Shown here piece after piece: positions 37,056 to 45,541 of a stretch of DNA of 64,000 nucleotides (the first letter of the stretch is position 1; each line of letters opens with the position of its first letter). Location of the stretch: positions 1,198,501 to 1,262,500 of the forward strand of contig NZ_CP039934.1 of assembly GCF_009792295.1 (NCBI RefSeq), in the 5' to 3' direction. Below the pieces are notes generated by a model. The model saw only the letters and a program-made list of their open reading frames with translations, was not told where the DNA came from and did not search any database. Origin of the DNA: Myroides fluvii. GTDB taxonomy: Bacteria; Bacteroidota; Bacteroidia; Flavobacteriales; Flavobacteriaceae. The translations under genes and the position numbers were made by a program.

Positions 37056-37604
37056 ATGTCATCAACTAATACATATTCTTTATCAGGAAGAAAGAAGATG
37101 GTTTCGAACAAGAAACTAACTTGGAGTGAGCGCATCTATTTAGTTGCGATTTTCAAAGGAATGATGGTTACCTTAAAACACATGTTTAAGAAAAAGGTGA
37201 CAATTTCTTATCCGGAGCAAACACGTCCATTTAGCCCTGTTTACCGCGGTAGACATACGCTAATGCGCGACGATGAAGGAAGAGAGCGCTGTACGGCTTG
37301 TGGTTTATGTGCTTTATCTTGTCCTGCGGAAGCGATTACCATGAAAGCAGCGGAACGCACACCAGAAGAAAAACACTTATACCGCGAGGAAAAGTATGCT
37401 GAAATCTACGAGATTAACATGCTGCGTTGTATCTTCTGTGGTTTATGTGAGGAAGCTTGTCCGAAACAAGCGATTTACTTAACTAAATCAGGCGAAATTA
37501 CAAAAGCAGATATCACTCGTGAGAACTTTATCTACGGAAAAGATAAATTGGTTATGCCTTTAGAGGCAGCTATTGCTAATACGAACAAACAGAATCAAGC
37601 GTAA
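37056..37604 (+). CDS. nuoI: NADH-quinone oxidoreductase subunit I
   Basis: A 182-residue ferredoxin-like subunit with two [4Fe-4S] clusters (N6a and N6b). The two motifs CTACGLCALSCP and CIFCGLCEEACP are intact, about 40 residues apart. ISYPEQTRPFSPVYRGRH before the first motif is the usual docking segment. The start could also be a later ATG (MVSNKK), but the first ATG is kept because it is 6 bases after nuoH. Confidence 0.95.
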   Translation: MSSTNTYSLSGRKKMVSNKKLTWSERIYLVAIFKGMMVTLKHMFKKKVTISYPEQTRPFSPVYRGRHTLMRDDEGRERCTACGLCALSCPAEAITMKAAERTPEEKHLYREEKYAEIYEINMLRCIFCGLCEEACPKQAIYLTKSGEITKADITRENFIYGKDKLVMPLEAAIANTNKQNQA

Positions 37605-37606
37605 TT

Positions 37607-38122
37607 ATGGTAGAAATTTTATTTTACATCCTTTCGACAATTACACTCGGAAGTGCAGCGTTAACGTTGTTGAGTAAAAACCCTATTCACAGCGCTTTGT
37701 GGTTGGTTGTTAGTTTCTTCTCAATAGCCGGTCATTACATCCTATTAAACTCTCAGTTTTTAGGGATGATCCACATTATGGTTTACTCTGGGGCAATCAT
37801 GATTTTAATGTTATTTACCATCATGTTAATGAACTTAAATATCAGCCACGAAGTATCAAAACCACTAGTATCTAAAGTCGTAGCCACGATTGCCTTCTGT
37901 TTAGTAGGTCTATTGTTGTTATCGATCACTTTAAGAGGAAATCAAGCGTATGAACTACAATATGCTAATCACGGACAAGACTTCCAGTCGGTTCACGTAT
38001 TAGGAAAAGTATTGTTGAATGAATACGTAGTTCCATTTGAAATGGTTGCAGTATTATTATTACTTGCTATGATTGGAGCAGTATTGATTTCGAAAAAAGA
38101 CAAATCTGAAAAAGCAGTATAA
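37607..38122 (+). CDS. nuoJ: NADH-quinone oxidoreductase subunit J
   Basis: A 171-residue membrane subunit with five predicted helices. The third helix has MIHIMVYSGAIMILMLFTIM, the family signature with the pi-bulge region. It lies 2 bases after nuoI and 2 bases before nuoK. Confidence 0.94.
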   Translation: MVEILFYILSTITLGSAALTLLSKNPIHSALWLVVSFFSIAGHYILLNSQFLGMIHIMVYSGAIMILMLFTIMLMNLNISHEVSKPLVSKVVATIAFCLVGLLLLSITLRGNQAYELQYANHGQDFQSVHVLGKVLLNEYVVPFEMVAVLLLLAMIGAVLISKKDKSEKAV

Positions 38123-38124
38123 GT

Positions 38125-38445
38125 ATGGAAAATGTAATTGAAATCATCGGTATTGATAAATACATCTACTTATCAATTTTATTATTCTGCATCGGAGTAT
38201 TTGGAATATTATATAGACGAAACGCAATTGTGATGTTTATGTGTATTGAGATTATGTTGAACTCAGCGAATATGTTATTAGTCGCTTTTTCAACCTATCA
38301 CCAAGATGCACAAGGACAAGTTTTTGTTTTCTTTACCATGGCCGTTGCCGCAGCAGAAGTTGCTGTTGGATTAGCGATTCTGGTATCGATCTACAGAAAT
38401 ATTGGCGCAATTGATATTGATAAATTAAAGAACTTAAAAGGATAA
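38125..38445 (+). CDS. nuoK: NADH-quinone oxidoreductase subunit K
   Basis: A 106-residue three-helix proton-path subunit. The two membrane glutamates essential for coupling are visible in MCIEIMLNSANML and AAAEVAVGLAILV. Spacing to its neighbours is 2 and 6 bases. Confidence 0.95.
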   Translation: MENVIEIIGIDKYIYLSILLFCIGVFGILYRRNAIVMFMCIEIMLNSANMLLVAFSTYHQDAQGQVFVFFTMAVAAAEVAVGLAILVSIYRNIGAIDIDKLKNLKG

Positions 38446-38451
38446 TTCCTT

Positions 38452-40338
38452 ATGGATACAAACGTAATTTTACTTTTATTATTAGTCCCATTACTTGGGT
38501 CTTTGGTCAATGTTTTCTTCGGAAAAAAATTAGGTAATGGTTCAGGAATTATTGCAACGGTAGCCGTTTTAATTTCTTTTATCATCTCATTACTTGCTTT
38601 TATTCAAGTAAACAGTACTAAACAACCCATCGAAATTGAACTATTCGAGTGGATGGCTTTAGCTAACTTCAACGTTACTTTTGGCTTCCTACTCGATCAA
38701 CTTTCACTCTTGTGGTTGTTATTCGTAACAGGTATCGGAACATTGATTCACTGGTACTCGACGAACTACATGAAAAATGACGAAAACTACGCTAAGTTTT
38801 TCGCTTATTTAAATCTATTCATCTTCTTTATGATTGTGTTAGTTACAGGAAGTAACTTGTTAATCACATTCATCGGATGGGAAGGTGTAGGGCTATGTTC
38901 TTATCTATTAATCGGATTTTGGCATAAAAACCAGTCGTATAACGACGCCGCTAAAAAAGCATTCATCATGAACCGTATCGGGGATTTAGGCTTTTTAGTT
39001 GGGGTATTTATCTTGGCTTTCTTGTTTCAATCTTTGGATTATATGACGATAAAAGAAGCCTTAATGCAAGGAACAAACCACCAAATCAACATGTGGATTG
39101 GTTGGGCAGCCTTAGCTTTATTCATTGGAGCAGTAGGAAAAAGTGCTCAGATTCCATTGTATACGTGGTTACCTGATGCGATGGCAGGACCAACGCCTGT
39201 GTCTGCGTTAATTCACGCGGCAACCATGGTAACTGCTGGTATCTTCTTAATCACAAGATTAAACTTTGTTTTTGATCTAGCTCCGCATATCCAAAATATC
39301 ATTGCCATTGTTGGTGCATGTACGTCGTTATTTGCTGCAACTATCGGATTGGTACAAACGGATATCAAAAAAGTATTAGCCTATTCAACTGTATCTCAAT
39401 TGGGATTAATGTTTATGGCTGTAGGTTTCGGAGCTTATGAAATTGCAGTGTTCCACGTAGTAACACATGCCTTCTTCAAAGCTTGTTTATTCTTAGGTTC
39501 TGGATCGGTTATCCATGCAATGGGTGGTGAACAAGATATGCGTAATATGGGTGGTTTAAAGAAATTTATGCCAGCTACTTATGCAACCTTCCTCTTAGCG
39601 ACGATCGCTATTTCAGGGTTCCCTCCTTTCTCAGGATTCTTCTCGAAAGACGAAATCTTGTTAACTGCTTTCAGTCACAATCCTGTATTATACGTAATCG
39701 GATCGATTGCATCTATCATGACAGCGTTTTATATGTTCAGATTGGTGTACTTGACCTTCTTTAAGAATTTCAGAGGAACACAAGAACAAAAGAATCACTT
39801 ACACGAAAGTCCAGCAGCTATCACCGTTCCGTTGTGGATCTTGGGTATTTTATCTGTTGTAGGTGGAGTAATTAGCCTACCTGGAAACAGCTGGTTAAAC
39901 AGCTATTTAGAGCCTATTATTGTGAACAGTGCGAACGCACATCCACACGTTTTAGGAACAACAGAATACATCCTAATGGCTATTGCTGTTATTGGTGCGT
40001 GTATTGGTTTATTTATTGCGTATAGCAAATACATCAAAAAAGGTGAACTTCCTCCTGCAGATGAACAAATGACAGGATTCCACAAGGTATTATACAACAA
40101 ATACTATATAGACGAAATTTACATGAAAGTGATTGTAAAACCAATCTACGCCCTTTCTGTATTCTTTAGAGACGTGGTAGAAGTAGTATTATCTGAAGCC
40201 ATTTATGGATTAGGAAAAATAGCAGATGGATTGTCTTTACAAGGAAAGAAAGCACAAAACGGAAACATCGGCTTGTACTTATTCGCCTTTGTATTCGGAA
40301 TCTGTTTGATGTTGTATTATTTATTCATTGCAAGATAA
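38452..40338 (+). CDS. nuoL: NADH-quinone oxidoreductase subunit L
   Basis: A 628-residue antiporter-like proton channel subunit, the distal one, with its long lateral helix at the C terminus. WEGVGLCSYLLIGFW holds the conserved membrane Glu. SAQIPLYTWLPDAMAGPTPVSALIHAATMVTAG (seen as YTWLPDAMAGPTPVSALIHA) and the His/Lys of HVVTHAFFKACLF are intact. The ~16 helices are continuous. Confidence 0.96.
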   Translation: MDTNVILLLLLVPLLGSLVNVFFGKKLGNGSGIIATVAVLISFIISLLAFIQVNSTKQPIEIELFEWMALANFNVTFGFLLDQLSLLWLLFVTGIGTLIHWYSTNYMKNDENYAKFFAYLNLFIFFMIVLVTGSNLLITFIGWEGVGLCSYLLIGFWHKNQSYNDAAKKAFIMNRIGDLGFLVGVFILAFLFQSLDYMTIKEALMQGTNHQINMWIGWAALALFIGAVGKSAQIPLYTWLPDAMAGPTPVSALIHAATMVTAGIFLITRLNFVFDLAPHIQNIIAIVGACTSLFAATIGLVQTDIKKVLAYSTVSQLGLMFMAVGFGAYEIAVFHVVTHAFFKACLFLGSGSVIHAMGGEQDMRNMGGLKKFMPATYATFLLATIAISGFPPFSGFFSKDEILLTAFSHNPVLYVIGSIASIMTAFYMFRLVYLTFFKNFRGTQEQKNHLHESPAAITVPLWILGILSVVGGVISLPGNSWLNSYLEPIIVNSANAHPHVLGTTEYILMAIAVIGACIGLFIAYSKYIKKGELPPADEQMTGFHKVLYNKYYIDEIYMKVIVKPIYALSVFFRDVVEVVLSEAIYGLGKIADGLSLQGKKAQNGNIGLYLFAFVFGICLMLYYLFIAR

Positions 40339-40347
40339 TTTAGAGAG

Positions 40348-41781
40348 ATGAACGTAACTATATTATTATTAACGTTATTAGTTGGAGCATTTGCTACGTT
40401 TTTAGCAAATAAAACCCTTGCCCCTAAAATTGCTTTGCTATTCGGGTTAGTCGCATTTGTAGAAACAATTGCCATCATTTGCCAACACAATTCAGGAGTA
40501 AATGCCGGTTTTACCACGCAATGGATTGCAAATCCAAACATTCACATTGCCCTAAAAGCGGATGGATTAGCTTTAGCCCTTGTTTTATTAACAACGATGT
40601 TAACACCGCTAATCATTTTATCCTCTTTTGGAAATCACATTGAAAAATCAAATCTATTCTACGGTTTAGTGATGTTCATGGCATTCGCTATGACAGGAAC
40701 ATTCTTGGCTGCAGATGGATTCTTATACTATATTTTCTGGGAGTTATCTTTAATTCCAATCTACTTCATCGCTTTACTATGGGGGAATGATACGTTCGAA
40801 GCACGTAAAAAAGCAATTTTTAAATTCTTTATTTACACCTTCGCTGGATCTTTATTCATGTTGGTTGGGTTTATTTACCTGTACCAGAAAGCAGGTAGCT
40901 TCTTATTGGCAGATTTATACAACGTAAGCTTAACAAGTCAAGAGCAATACTGGATTTTCCTTGCGTTCTTCTTAGCTTATGCAATTAAAATTCCTATTTT
41001 CCCTTTCCATACGTGGCAGGCATCAACCTATGAAAAAGCACCAACTGTTGGAACCATGCTTTTATCAGGGATTATGCTAAAAATGGGATTGTACTCTATC
41101 ATCCGTTGGCAATTGCCAATCACTTCATCAGCGGCAAAAGATTTAATGCCTACGATTTTAGTGTTGTGTATCATCGGAGTAGTATACGGATCAATCGTTG
41201 CGTTAAAACAGGTGAACATCAAGCGTTTCTTCGCTTATTCATCTTTAGCACACGTTGGTTTAATTGCTGCTGGAGCGTATACGTTAACTTTAGATGGTTT
41301 ATTAGGAGCCGTATATCAAATGTTAGCCCACGGTTTTGTCATTGTAGGTTTATTCTACGTAGCTGAAATTATGTACAATAGATTCGAAACAAGAACAATC
41401 AGTGAAATGGGAGGAATTCGCCAACAAGCGCCTCAATTCGCTTCGCTGTTCATGATCTTGTTGTTTGCTTCCATTGGTTTACCTGGAACATTCAGTTTTA
41501 TAGGTGAGTTCAGCTTGCTATTCGGTCTATCGCAAATCAACATCTGGTACGCGATCATCGGAGGAACAAGTATTATTTTCGGTGCCTTCTATATGTTGCG
41601 CATGTTCCAAAGATCAATGTTAGGTGAAACGAATACCAAAGTATTTACAGACGTAACCTTAAACGAAAAAATTGTATTAGGTGTATTAGTCATCACGGTT
41701 ATTTTCCTTGGTGTTTACCCTAAACCAATTACCGATTTAATTACGCCAAGTTTGGTTGAAATCGTATCCTATATTAAATAA
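40348..41781 (+). CDS. nuoM: NADH-quinone oxidoreductase subunit M
   Basis: A 477-residue antiporter-like subunit. YIFWELSLIPIYFIALLWG carries the conserved Glu and IPIFPFHTWQASTYEKAPT the discontinuous-helix signature. GIMLKMGLYSIIRW holds the conserved Lys. The order L-M-N is standard. Confidence 0.95.
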   Translation: MNVTILLLTLLVGAFATFLANKTLAPKIALLFGLVAFVETIAIICQHNSGVNAGFTTQWIANPNIHIALKADGLALALVLLTTMLTPLIILSSFGNHIEKSNLFYGLVMFMAFAMTGTFLAADGFLYYIFWELSLIPIYFIALLWGNDTFEARKKAIFKFFIYTFAGSLFMLVGFIYLYQKAGSFLLADLYNVSLTSQEQYWIFLAFFLAYAIKIPIFPFHTWQASTYEKAPTVGTMLLSGIMLKMGLYSIIRWQLPITSSAAKDLMPTILVLCIIGVVYGSIVALKQVNIKRFFAYSSLAHVGLIAAGAYTLTLDGLLGAVYQMLAHGFVIVGLFYVAEIMYNRFETRTISEMGGIRQQAPQFASLFMILLFASIGLPGTFSFIGEFSLLFGLSQINIWYAIIGGTSIIFGAFYMLRMFQRSMLGETNTKVFTDVTLNEKIVLGVLVITVIFLGVYPKPITDLITPSLVEIVSYIK

Positions 41782-41829
41782 CAATTGAGATTCAGCTTAT
41801 TCTGAAACCATCATTCCAAAATATAAAAG

Positions 41830-43209
41830 ATGAATACATTAATAGCAGTTGGAGTATTAGCGGTTATCGTTCTACTAGCAGAGATCATTAATTTGAGAAA
41901 ATTAATCATCCCGCTAACGATTGTAGGACTACTGGGAATTCTGGGTTACACGCTTTGCAATATTGACGTGGTGGAAGCCCATTACAACAATATGATTGTG
42001 ACTACTAAGTTTTCTAGTGCCTTTTCTTCTTTATTTATTGCCCTAACTATTTTGTTAGTGGCCCTGAGTAAAGACTTTTATCAAACGCAATTTTCTAAAA
42101 TATCAGACTATATTTCGTTAAAATTATTCTTGCTCATGGGAGCCATTTCCATGGTGAGTTTCGGAAATATGGCGATGTTTTTCATGGGATTAGAAATTCT
42201 TTCTATTACCCTATATATTCTTTGTGGATCCGATCGTACCAACATCAAGAGTAACGAATCGGCCATGAAATATTTCTTATTGGGGTCTTTTGCTTCTGGT
42301 GTAGTTCTTTTCGGAATTGCCTTAGTTTATGGAGCAACAGGATCATTTGACTTAGCGCAAATTGCCCAATTAACAACAACAAATGCAATGCCGGTTTGGT
42401 ATGCTTTAGGAGTAACCATGGTCATCATCGGTATGTTGTTTAAAATCGCAGCTGTACCTTTCCATTTCTGGGCACCAGACGTATACCAAGGAGCACCAAA
42501 CTTAACAACGGCTATGATGAGTACGTTAGTAAAAGTAACAGCTGTTGCAACCTTGTATAAAGTATCGATCAACTTATTACACCAAATGCCATCGCACTAT
42601 ACAACCGCTATTGTAGTGATTGCAATCTTAACGATGACAGTGGGTAATATCATGGCGTTACGCCAAGATAATATGAAGCGTTTATTGGCTTATTCGGGTA
42701 TTTCGCATGCTGGTTTTATGATGATGGCGTTAACTGCTTTAGGTAGCGCAACGCCAAACTTATTCTACTACGCTACTTCGTATGCCTTTGCAGGTATTGC
42801 TGCTTTTACCGTATTAACGATTGTAACCAAAGGAAAAGACAACGAACACATCGATAACTTCAAAGGATTAGGCAAATCTAACCCCCTTTTAGCGGTTATC
42901 TTATCCGTTGCCTTATTATCTATGGGAGGTATTCCAATCTTCGCTGGTTTCTTCGGAAAATTCTTCTTATTCACAGAAGCAGTGAAAAACGGATTCATCA
43001 CTTTAGTAATCTTCGGGGTAATCAACTCTTTCATCAGTATTTACTACTACTTAAAAATCATCATCTTGATGTTTGCTAAGCAAGAGGAAGAAACAGAAAC
43101 ACCAGCAATTCAAGTGCCAATGGCCTATACAATCGTTGGTTTAGTCGCTGTTGCTGCCGTTGTAGTATTCGGTTTATGTCCTTCACTTGTTTTAGGACTC
43201 TTCAACTAA
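41830..43209 (+). CDS. nuoN: NADH-quinone oxidoreductase subunit N
   Basis: A 459-residue antiporter-like subunit that closes the operon. FFMGLEILSITLYILCG and VPFHFWAPDVYQGAP are the signature segments, with a conserved Lys in STLVKVTAVATLYK. The 48-base gap from nuoM is the largest of the last genes but has no terminator. A strong terminator follows. Confidence 0.95.
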   Translation: MNTLIAVGVLAVIVLLAEIINLRKLIIPLTIVGLLGILGYTLCNIDVVEAHYNNMIVTTKFSSAFSSLFIALTILLVALSKDFYQTQFSKISDYISLKLFLLMGAISMVSFGNMAMFFMGLEILSITLYILCGSDRTNIKSNESAMKYFLLGSFASGVVLFGIALVYGATGSFDLAQIAQLTTTNAMPVWYALGVTMVIIGMLFKIAAVPFHFWAPDVYQGAPNLTTAMMSTLVKVTAVATLYKVSINLLHQMPSHYTTAIVVIAILTMTVGNIMALRQDNMKRLLAYSGISHAGFMMMALTALGSATPNLFYYATSYAFAGIAAFTVLTIVTKGKDNEHIDNFKGLGKSNPLLAVILSVALLSMGGIPIFAGFFGKFFLFTEAVKNGFITLVIFGVINSFISIYYYLKIIILMFAKQEEETETPAIQVPMAYTIVGLVAVAAVVVFGLCPSLVLGLFN

Positions 43210-43242
43210 GAACAAATAAATAACAATTCAATAAATTACGAA

Positions 43243-43279
43243 AGACCAAGTATTCTTCTGAATGCTTGGTTTTTTTTTT
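43243..43279 (+). terminator. Terminator of the nuo operon
   Basis: An 11-bp stem (43245-43255 with 43260-43270, one G-T pair) around TTCT, followed by a run of ten T. Confidence 0.85.
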
Positions 43280-43500
43280 GGTTATCAGTTAACAGCGGAA
43301 TGCTACCTTCGTTTGCTTTTTTGTTTTTTTGCTTTTGCGCTTTTCTGACAACTTTTTCATTAAAAAGCAATTTTGCTATTCAGAAGATTCAACCGATAAC
43401 GCATAACCGATAACTATCTTGTTTTTTTGATTTTCTGTTTTTTCGATTTTTTTTCCGATTCTACCAACTAAAGAACAATTTTACTATACAGAGAAAATCT
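43280..43500. repeat. Low-complexity T-rich intergenic sequence with ACCGATAAC motifs
   Basis: Non-coding. It contains T-rich words (tttgctttttt, gcttttgcgctttt) followed by 'aaccgataacgcataaccgataac' (in two pieces around 43392-43416). The same combination of T-rich 'tttgctttttcg' and 'ataaccgataacc' builds the 174-bp tandem repeat at 54007-54748. The two loci probably share a dispersed intergenic repeat family. No ORF. Confidence 0.55.
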
Positions 43501-43668
43501 CACCTCCCAACTAACACCTCCCAACTAACACCTCCCAACTAACACCTCCCAACTAACACCTCCCAACTAACACCTCCCAACTAACACCTCCCAACTAACA
43601 CCTCCCAACTAACACCTCCCAACTAACACCTCCCAACTAACACCTCCCAACTAACACCTCCCAACTAA
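43501..43668. repeat. 14-bp tandem repeat, 12 perfect copies (minisatellite)
   Basis: The unit CACCTCCCAACTAA is repeated 12 times without a mismatch. As 14 is not a multiple of three and no ORF spans it, it is non-coding. The minus strand reads TTAGTTGGGAGGTG, so GGGAGG tracts recur every 14 bases, compatible with G-quadruplex formation. It continues at 43669-43740 into degenerate 8-9 base repeats (caccctct, caccacct). Perfect copies imply very recent expansion or high copy-number instability. Confidence 0.95.
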
Positions 43669-43740
43669 CACCTTCTCACCCTCTCACCCTCTCACCACCT
43701 CACCACCTCACCACCTCACCCACTCACCTTCTCACCCTCA
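43669..43740. repeat. Degenerate CACC-based short repeats flanking the 14-bp array
   Basis: Successive words caccttct, caccctct, caccacct and cacccact of 8-9 bases continue the C-rich strand bias after the perfect array. They look like decayed or variant units. No gene. Confidence 0.8.
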
Positions 43741-43833
43741 TAAACAATTCAAACAACAACTAAAAATCTCATTCAAAAAACAAATAAAACACAGATTTTC
43801 AACTACTTAAATAAAAAAATAAAACAAAAAACC

Positions 43834-43841
43834 TTATTTTA
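43834..43841 (+). promoter_or_regulatory. Putative -7 box of cassette 1
   Basis: TTATTTTA, aligned with the stronger boxes of cassettes 2-4 through the following shared AGCACTCCCAAA-like sequence. It is 40 nt before the first stem of the leader RNA, the same distance as in the other cassettes. Confidence 0.45.
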
Positions 43842-43880
43842 GCACTCCCAAACTTAACTTTTTAACTTACTATAAACAAA

Positions 43881-43958
43881 GTACTTCTTCAGTATACTTG
43901 CGATTAAAAGAAAATTGCTAAGTCCATTTGGTACAATAAACCAATCCTATTGAAGTAC
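43881..43958 (+). ncRNA. Structured leader RNA of cassette 1 (diverged copy)
   Basis: A closing stem GTACTTC (43881-43887) with GAAGTAC (43952-43958) encloses two hairpins: ACTTGCGATT with AATTGCTAAGT (one bulge), and ATTTGG with ACCAAT. The primary sequence shares almost nothing with the leaders of cassettes 2-4. Overall length (78 nt), distance to the promoter box (40 nt) and to the start codon (23 nt) are the same. It is either a diverged member or an independent leader; architecture favours the first. Confidence 0.6.
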
Positions 43959-43981
43959 ATCGAATACCTAAATCACATACT

Positions 43982-44227
43982 ATGAGTACAAAACCCCTAC
44001 ACTGTGTAATTTCTGAAAACGACAGACACAATCTTTTACTACTACAGCAATTGTATAACCACAATCCAAATTTTGCAGCTTATGCCAAAAGTATTACTTC
44101 GCTTTTTTATTATTATATGCACAACTGCACCCCGCAAAATGATGATTTTGAACTCAATACCGATGATGTACACAGTGTACTTGAATTGGTCAATACCCTT
44201 CAGAACTTAAAACAACCTACAAACTAA
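43982..44227 (+). CDS. 81-residue protein of unknown family, cassette 1
   Basis: A small cytoplasmic protein, 81 residues, no signal peptide or membrane segment. It is clearly homologous to three further 81-residue proteins in the next 4 kb (shared MSTKP start, HNLxLLQxLYNxNPNF, AQSI/AKSI, LFYYY, HCTxNxDxFxLN, DVHxVLExVxTLQxLK). This copy is the most diverged. The pattern suggests two or three amphipathic helices (about 17-28, 33-50 and 62-76) with a Tyr-rich centre and one Cys. I do not recognise a family. It is preceded by a structured leader and followed by a hairpin terminator. Confidence 0.8.
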   Translation: MSTKPLHCVISENDRHNLLLLQQLYNHNPNFAAYAKSITSLFYYYMHNCTPQNDDFELNTDDVHSVLELVNTLQNLKQPTN

Positions 44228-44257
44228 AATTTTTCATGATTAATCATCTACTAACGT

Positions 44258-44298
44258 AAAAAGCAGTAACAAACCTAGGTTTGCAACTGCTTTTTTAT
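44258..44298. terminator. Bidirectional terminator after cassette 1
   Basis: AAAAAGCAGT (44258-44267) pairs with ACTGCTTTTT (44286-44295), with a further inner stem AAACC-TA-GGTTT (44271-44282). The same AAAAAGCAG...CTGCTTTTT element ends the three other cassettes. It also lies at the 3' end of the convergent gene at 44295. Confidence 0.85.
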
Positions 44299-44930
44299 TT
44301 TTTTGAAATATATGGAATCGAATTCGATTTTATAACCACGTTGTACGGAACAAAATTGGCCTTCTCAAGCGCCTCTACTACATTAGGTTCAACATTAGAA
44401 GATATCCAAGCATCATCCATAATATACGACATAGAAAACGAGTACTTGTTTTTTTTATTCGTATCAACAACATATTCTTTCGAATCCAAATAGTTGGAAT
44501 CGCCCCCCTTTTTTAAAACAAAAAGATAAGAAAACAGCATACTTTCTCCTTTTCCCAATAAGATGAGCGAAGTAAAAGTATCTATTTTAGGCAATTCCCT
44601 GATTGCTTCATCATCACAACTAGAGCGAGTAACTAGGGTCATTGTGTACTTTTCTTCAGCCGTATTTTCTTCAAAATGTTCACTAATTCTTCGTCCTTTA
44701 AAAAAAGAATGATAAGACAAGAAGCTTTTTTCTTGATTCCCGACAATTGTATCTAACGCAAGCCAAATATTTTGCTTTGAATGGTTCACTAATTTCACTT
44801 GTAATAGCGTGCTATCACGAACTTCCTTTTGTTGAATTTCAAAATACACATCAGCCTTTTTACTCTGGGACATCCCGAATGCAAAAACAAATAAAAAAAA
44901 TAGGGTCACAATCTTCTGCATCAGTTTCAA
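44295..44930 (-). CDS. Exported protein of unknown function between cassettes 1 and 2
   Basis: A 211-residue protein with a signal peptide (MKLMQKIVTLFFLFVFAFGM, then SQS). The start could be either of the first two Met codons. The mature part reads like a beta-sandwich (ADVYFEIQQKEVRDSTLLQVKLVNHSKQNIWLAL; seen as LLQVKLVNHSKQNIWLAL). Mature positions include one Cys, in SSCDDEAI. It is not homologous by eye to the two lipoproteins that occupy the same place after cassettes 2 and 3. It is convergent with cassette 1 and divergent from cassette 2. Function unknown. Confidence 0.75.
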   Translation of the reverse strand: MKLMQKIVTLFFLFVFAFGMSQSKKADVYFEIQQKEVRDSTLLQVKLVNHSKQNIWLALDTIVGNQEKSFLSYHSFFKGRRISEHFEENTAEEKYTMTLVTRSSCDDEAIRELPKIDTFTSLILLGKGESMLFSYLFVLKKGGDSNYLDSKEYVVDTNKKNKYSFSMSYIMDDAWISSNVEPNVVEALEKANFVPYNVVIKSNSIPYISKK

Positions 44931-45052
44931 TTTAATGACTAAACTACTTCTATTCCTTTAAAAAAAGAAATCAAACCTTAAAATCTCGTTCACAATTCAA
45001 ATAACTAACTAAAAAACAGACAGTTGAATCTTAAAATAAACTAAAATTAATT

Positions 45053-45060
45053 TATCTTTA
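45053..45060 (+). promoter_or_regulatory. -7-like promoter box TATCTTTA of cassette 2
   Basis: TAnnTTTA, followed by GTATTCCTAAATTTCAAG, a stretch nearly identical in cassette 3. It lies 43 nt before the leader stem. Confidence 0.6.
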
Positions 45061-45102
45061 GTATTCCTAAATTTCAAGTTTCACACCACAAAAAAAGATT
45101 TT

Positions 45103-45179
45103 GCCTGTAATTGGATGGTGGCGATATTGGAAACAACCGCAACGCTACTTGAAGCGTAGGACACCTAAACTTTACAGGC
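45103..45179 (+). ncRNA. Structured leader RNA of cassette 2
   Basis: The closing stem P1 is GCCTGTAA (45103-45110) with TTACAGGC (45172-45179). Inside are GGTG (45117-45120) with CACC (45162-45165), a short stem GCG/CGC (45121-45123 with 45138-45140) closing a loop with TTGGAAAC, and the hairpin ACGCT-ACTTGA-AGCGT (45142-45157). P1, the short stem and the hairpin all differ from cassette 4 while still pairing. Loop sequences TTGGAAAC, GGACACC and TAAAC are invariant. 26 nt separate P1 from the ATG. No known riboswitch class was recognised. Confidence 0.8.
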
Positions 45180-45205
45180 TTCTATAATTCCCTAATTCAA
45201 GTATT

Positions 45206-45451
45206 ATGAGCACAAAACCTCAACCCTCCACGCTATCCAAGAAAGATAGCCACAACTTAGCGCTATTGCAAGAGTTGTATAATCTCAACCCCAATTTTGC
45301 CTCTTATGCGCAAAGTATCAATGCTCTCTTTTACTACTACGTTCAACATTGTACAGAAAATGCGGATGAATTCTTTCTGAACTCCTCCGAAGTACATCAG
45401 GTATTAGAAATTGTCCATACACTACAAAAACTAAAGAAACCTAAAAACTAA
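45206..45451 (+). CDS. 81-residue protein of unknown family, cassette 2
   Basis: Paralogue of the proteins at 43982, 46516 and 47823, identical in length. It differs from the cassette 3 protein at only three positions (K13, N26, I69 here). Soluble, mainly helical by eye, with SYAQSINALFYYYVQHC as the best-kept core and a basic end (KKPKN). The start context (AGTATTATGAGC) is kept among cassettes. It lies directly downstream of the structured leader and is followed by the shared terminator, so it is the only ORF of its transcript. Confidence 0.85.
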   Translation: MSTKPQPSTLSKKDSHNLALLQELYNLNPNFASYAQSINALFYYYVQHCTENADEFFLNSSEVHQVLEIVHTLQKLKKPKN

Positions 45452-45482
45452 TTTTTTCCTATGACACAATACCTTACAACGT

Positions 45483-45524
45483 AAAAAGCAGCAATAAACC
45501 CAAGTCTTTTGCTGCTTTCTATTT
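45483..45524. terminator. Terminator after cassette 2
   Basis: AAAGCAGCAA (45485-45494) pairs with TTGCTGCTTT (45509-45518), loop TAAACCCAAGTCTT, T-rich flank. It is shared with the convergent lipoprotein gene that ends at 45542. Confidence 0.8.
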
Positions 45525-45541
45525 TCATTCATTTTAGAATC

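Noticed and set aside
43501..43740. The short-repeat array as a CRISPR array
   Set aside because: The units are directly adjacent 14-mers without spacers, and no cas genes are in the window.
45103..45179. The cassette leaders as a known riboswitch (c-di-GMP, cobalamin, THF, fluoride, preQ1)
   Set aside because: By eye, neither the conserved loops (TTGGAAAC, GGACACC) nor the stem layout fit the consensus of these classes as I know them; a cmscan run is still needed.
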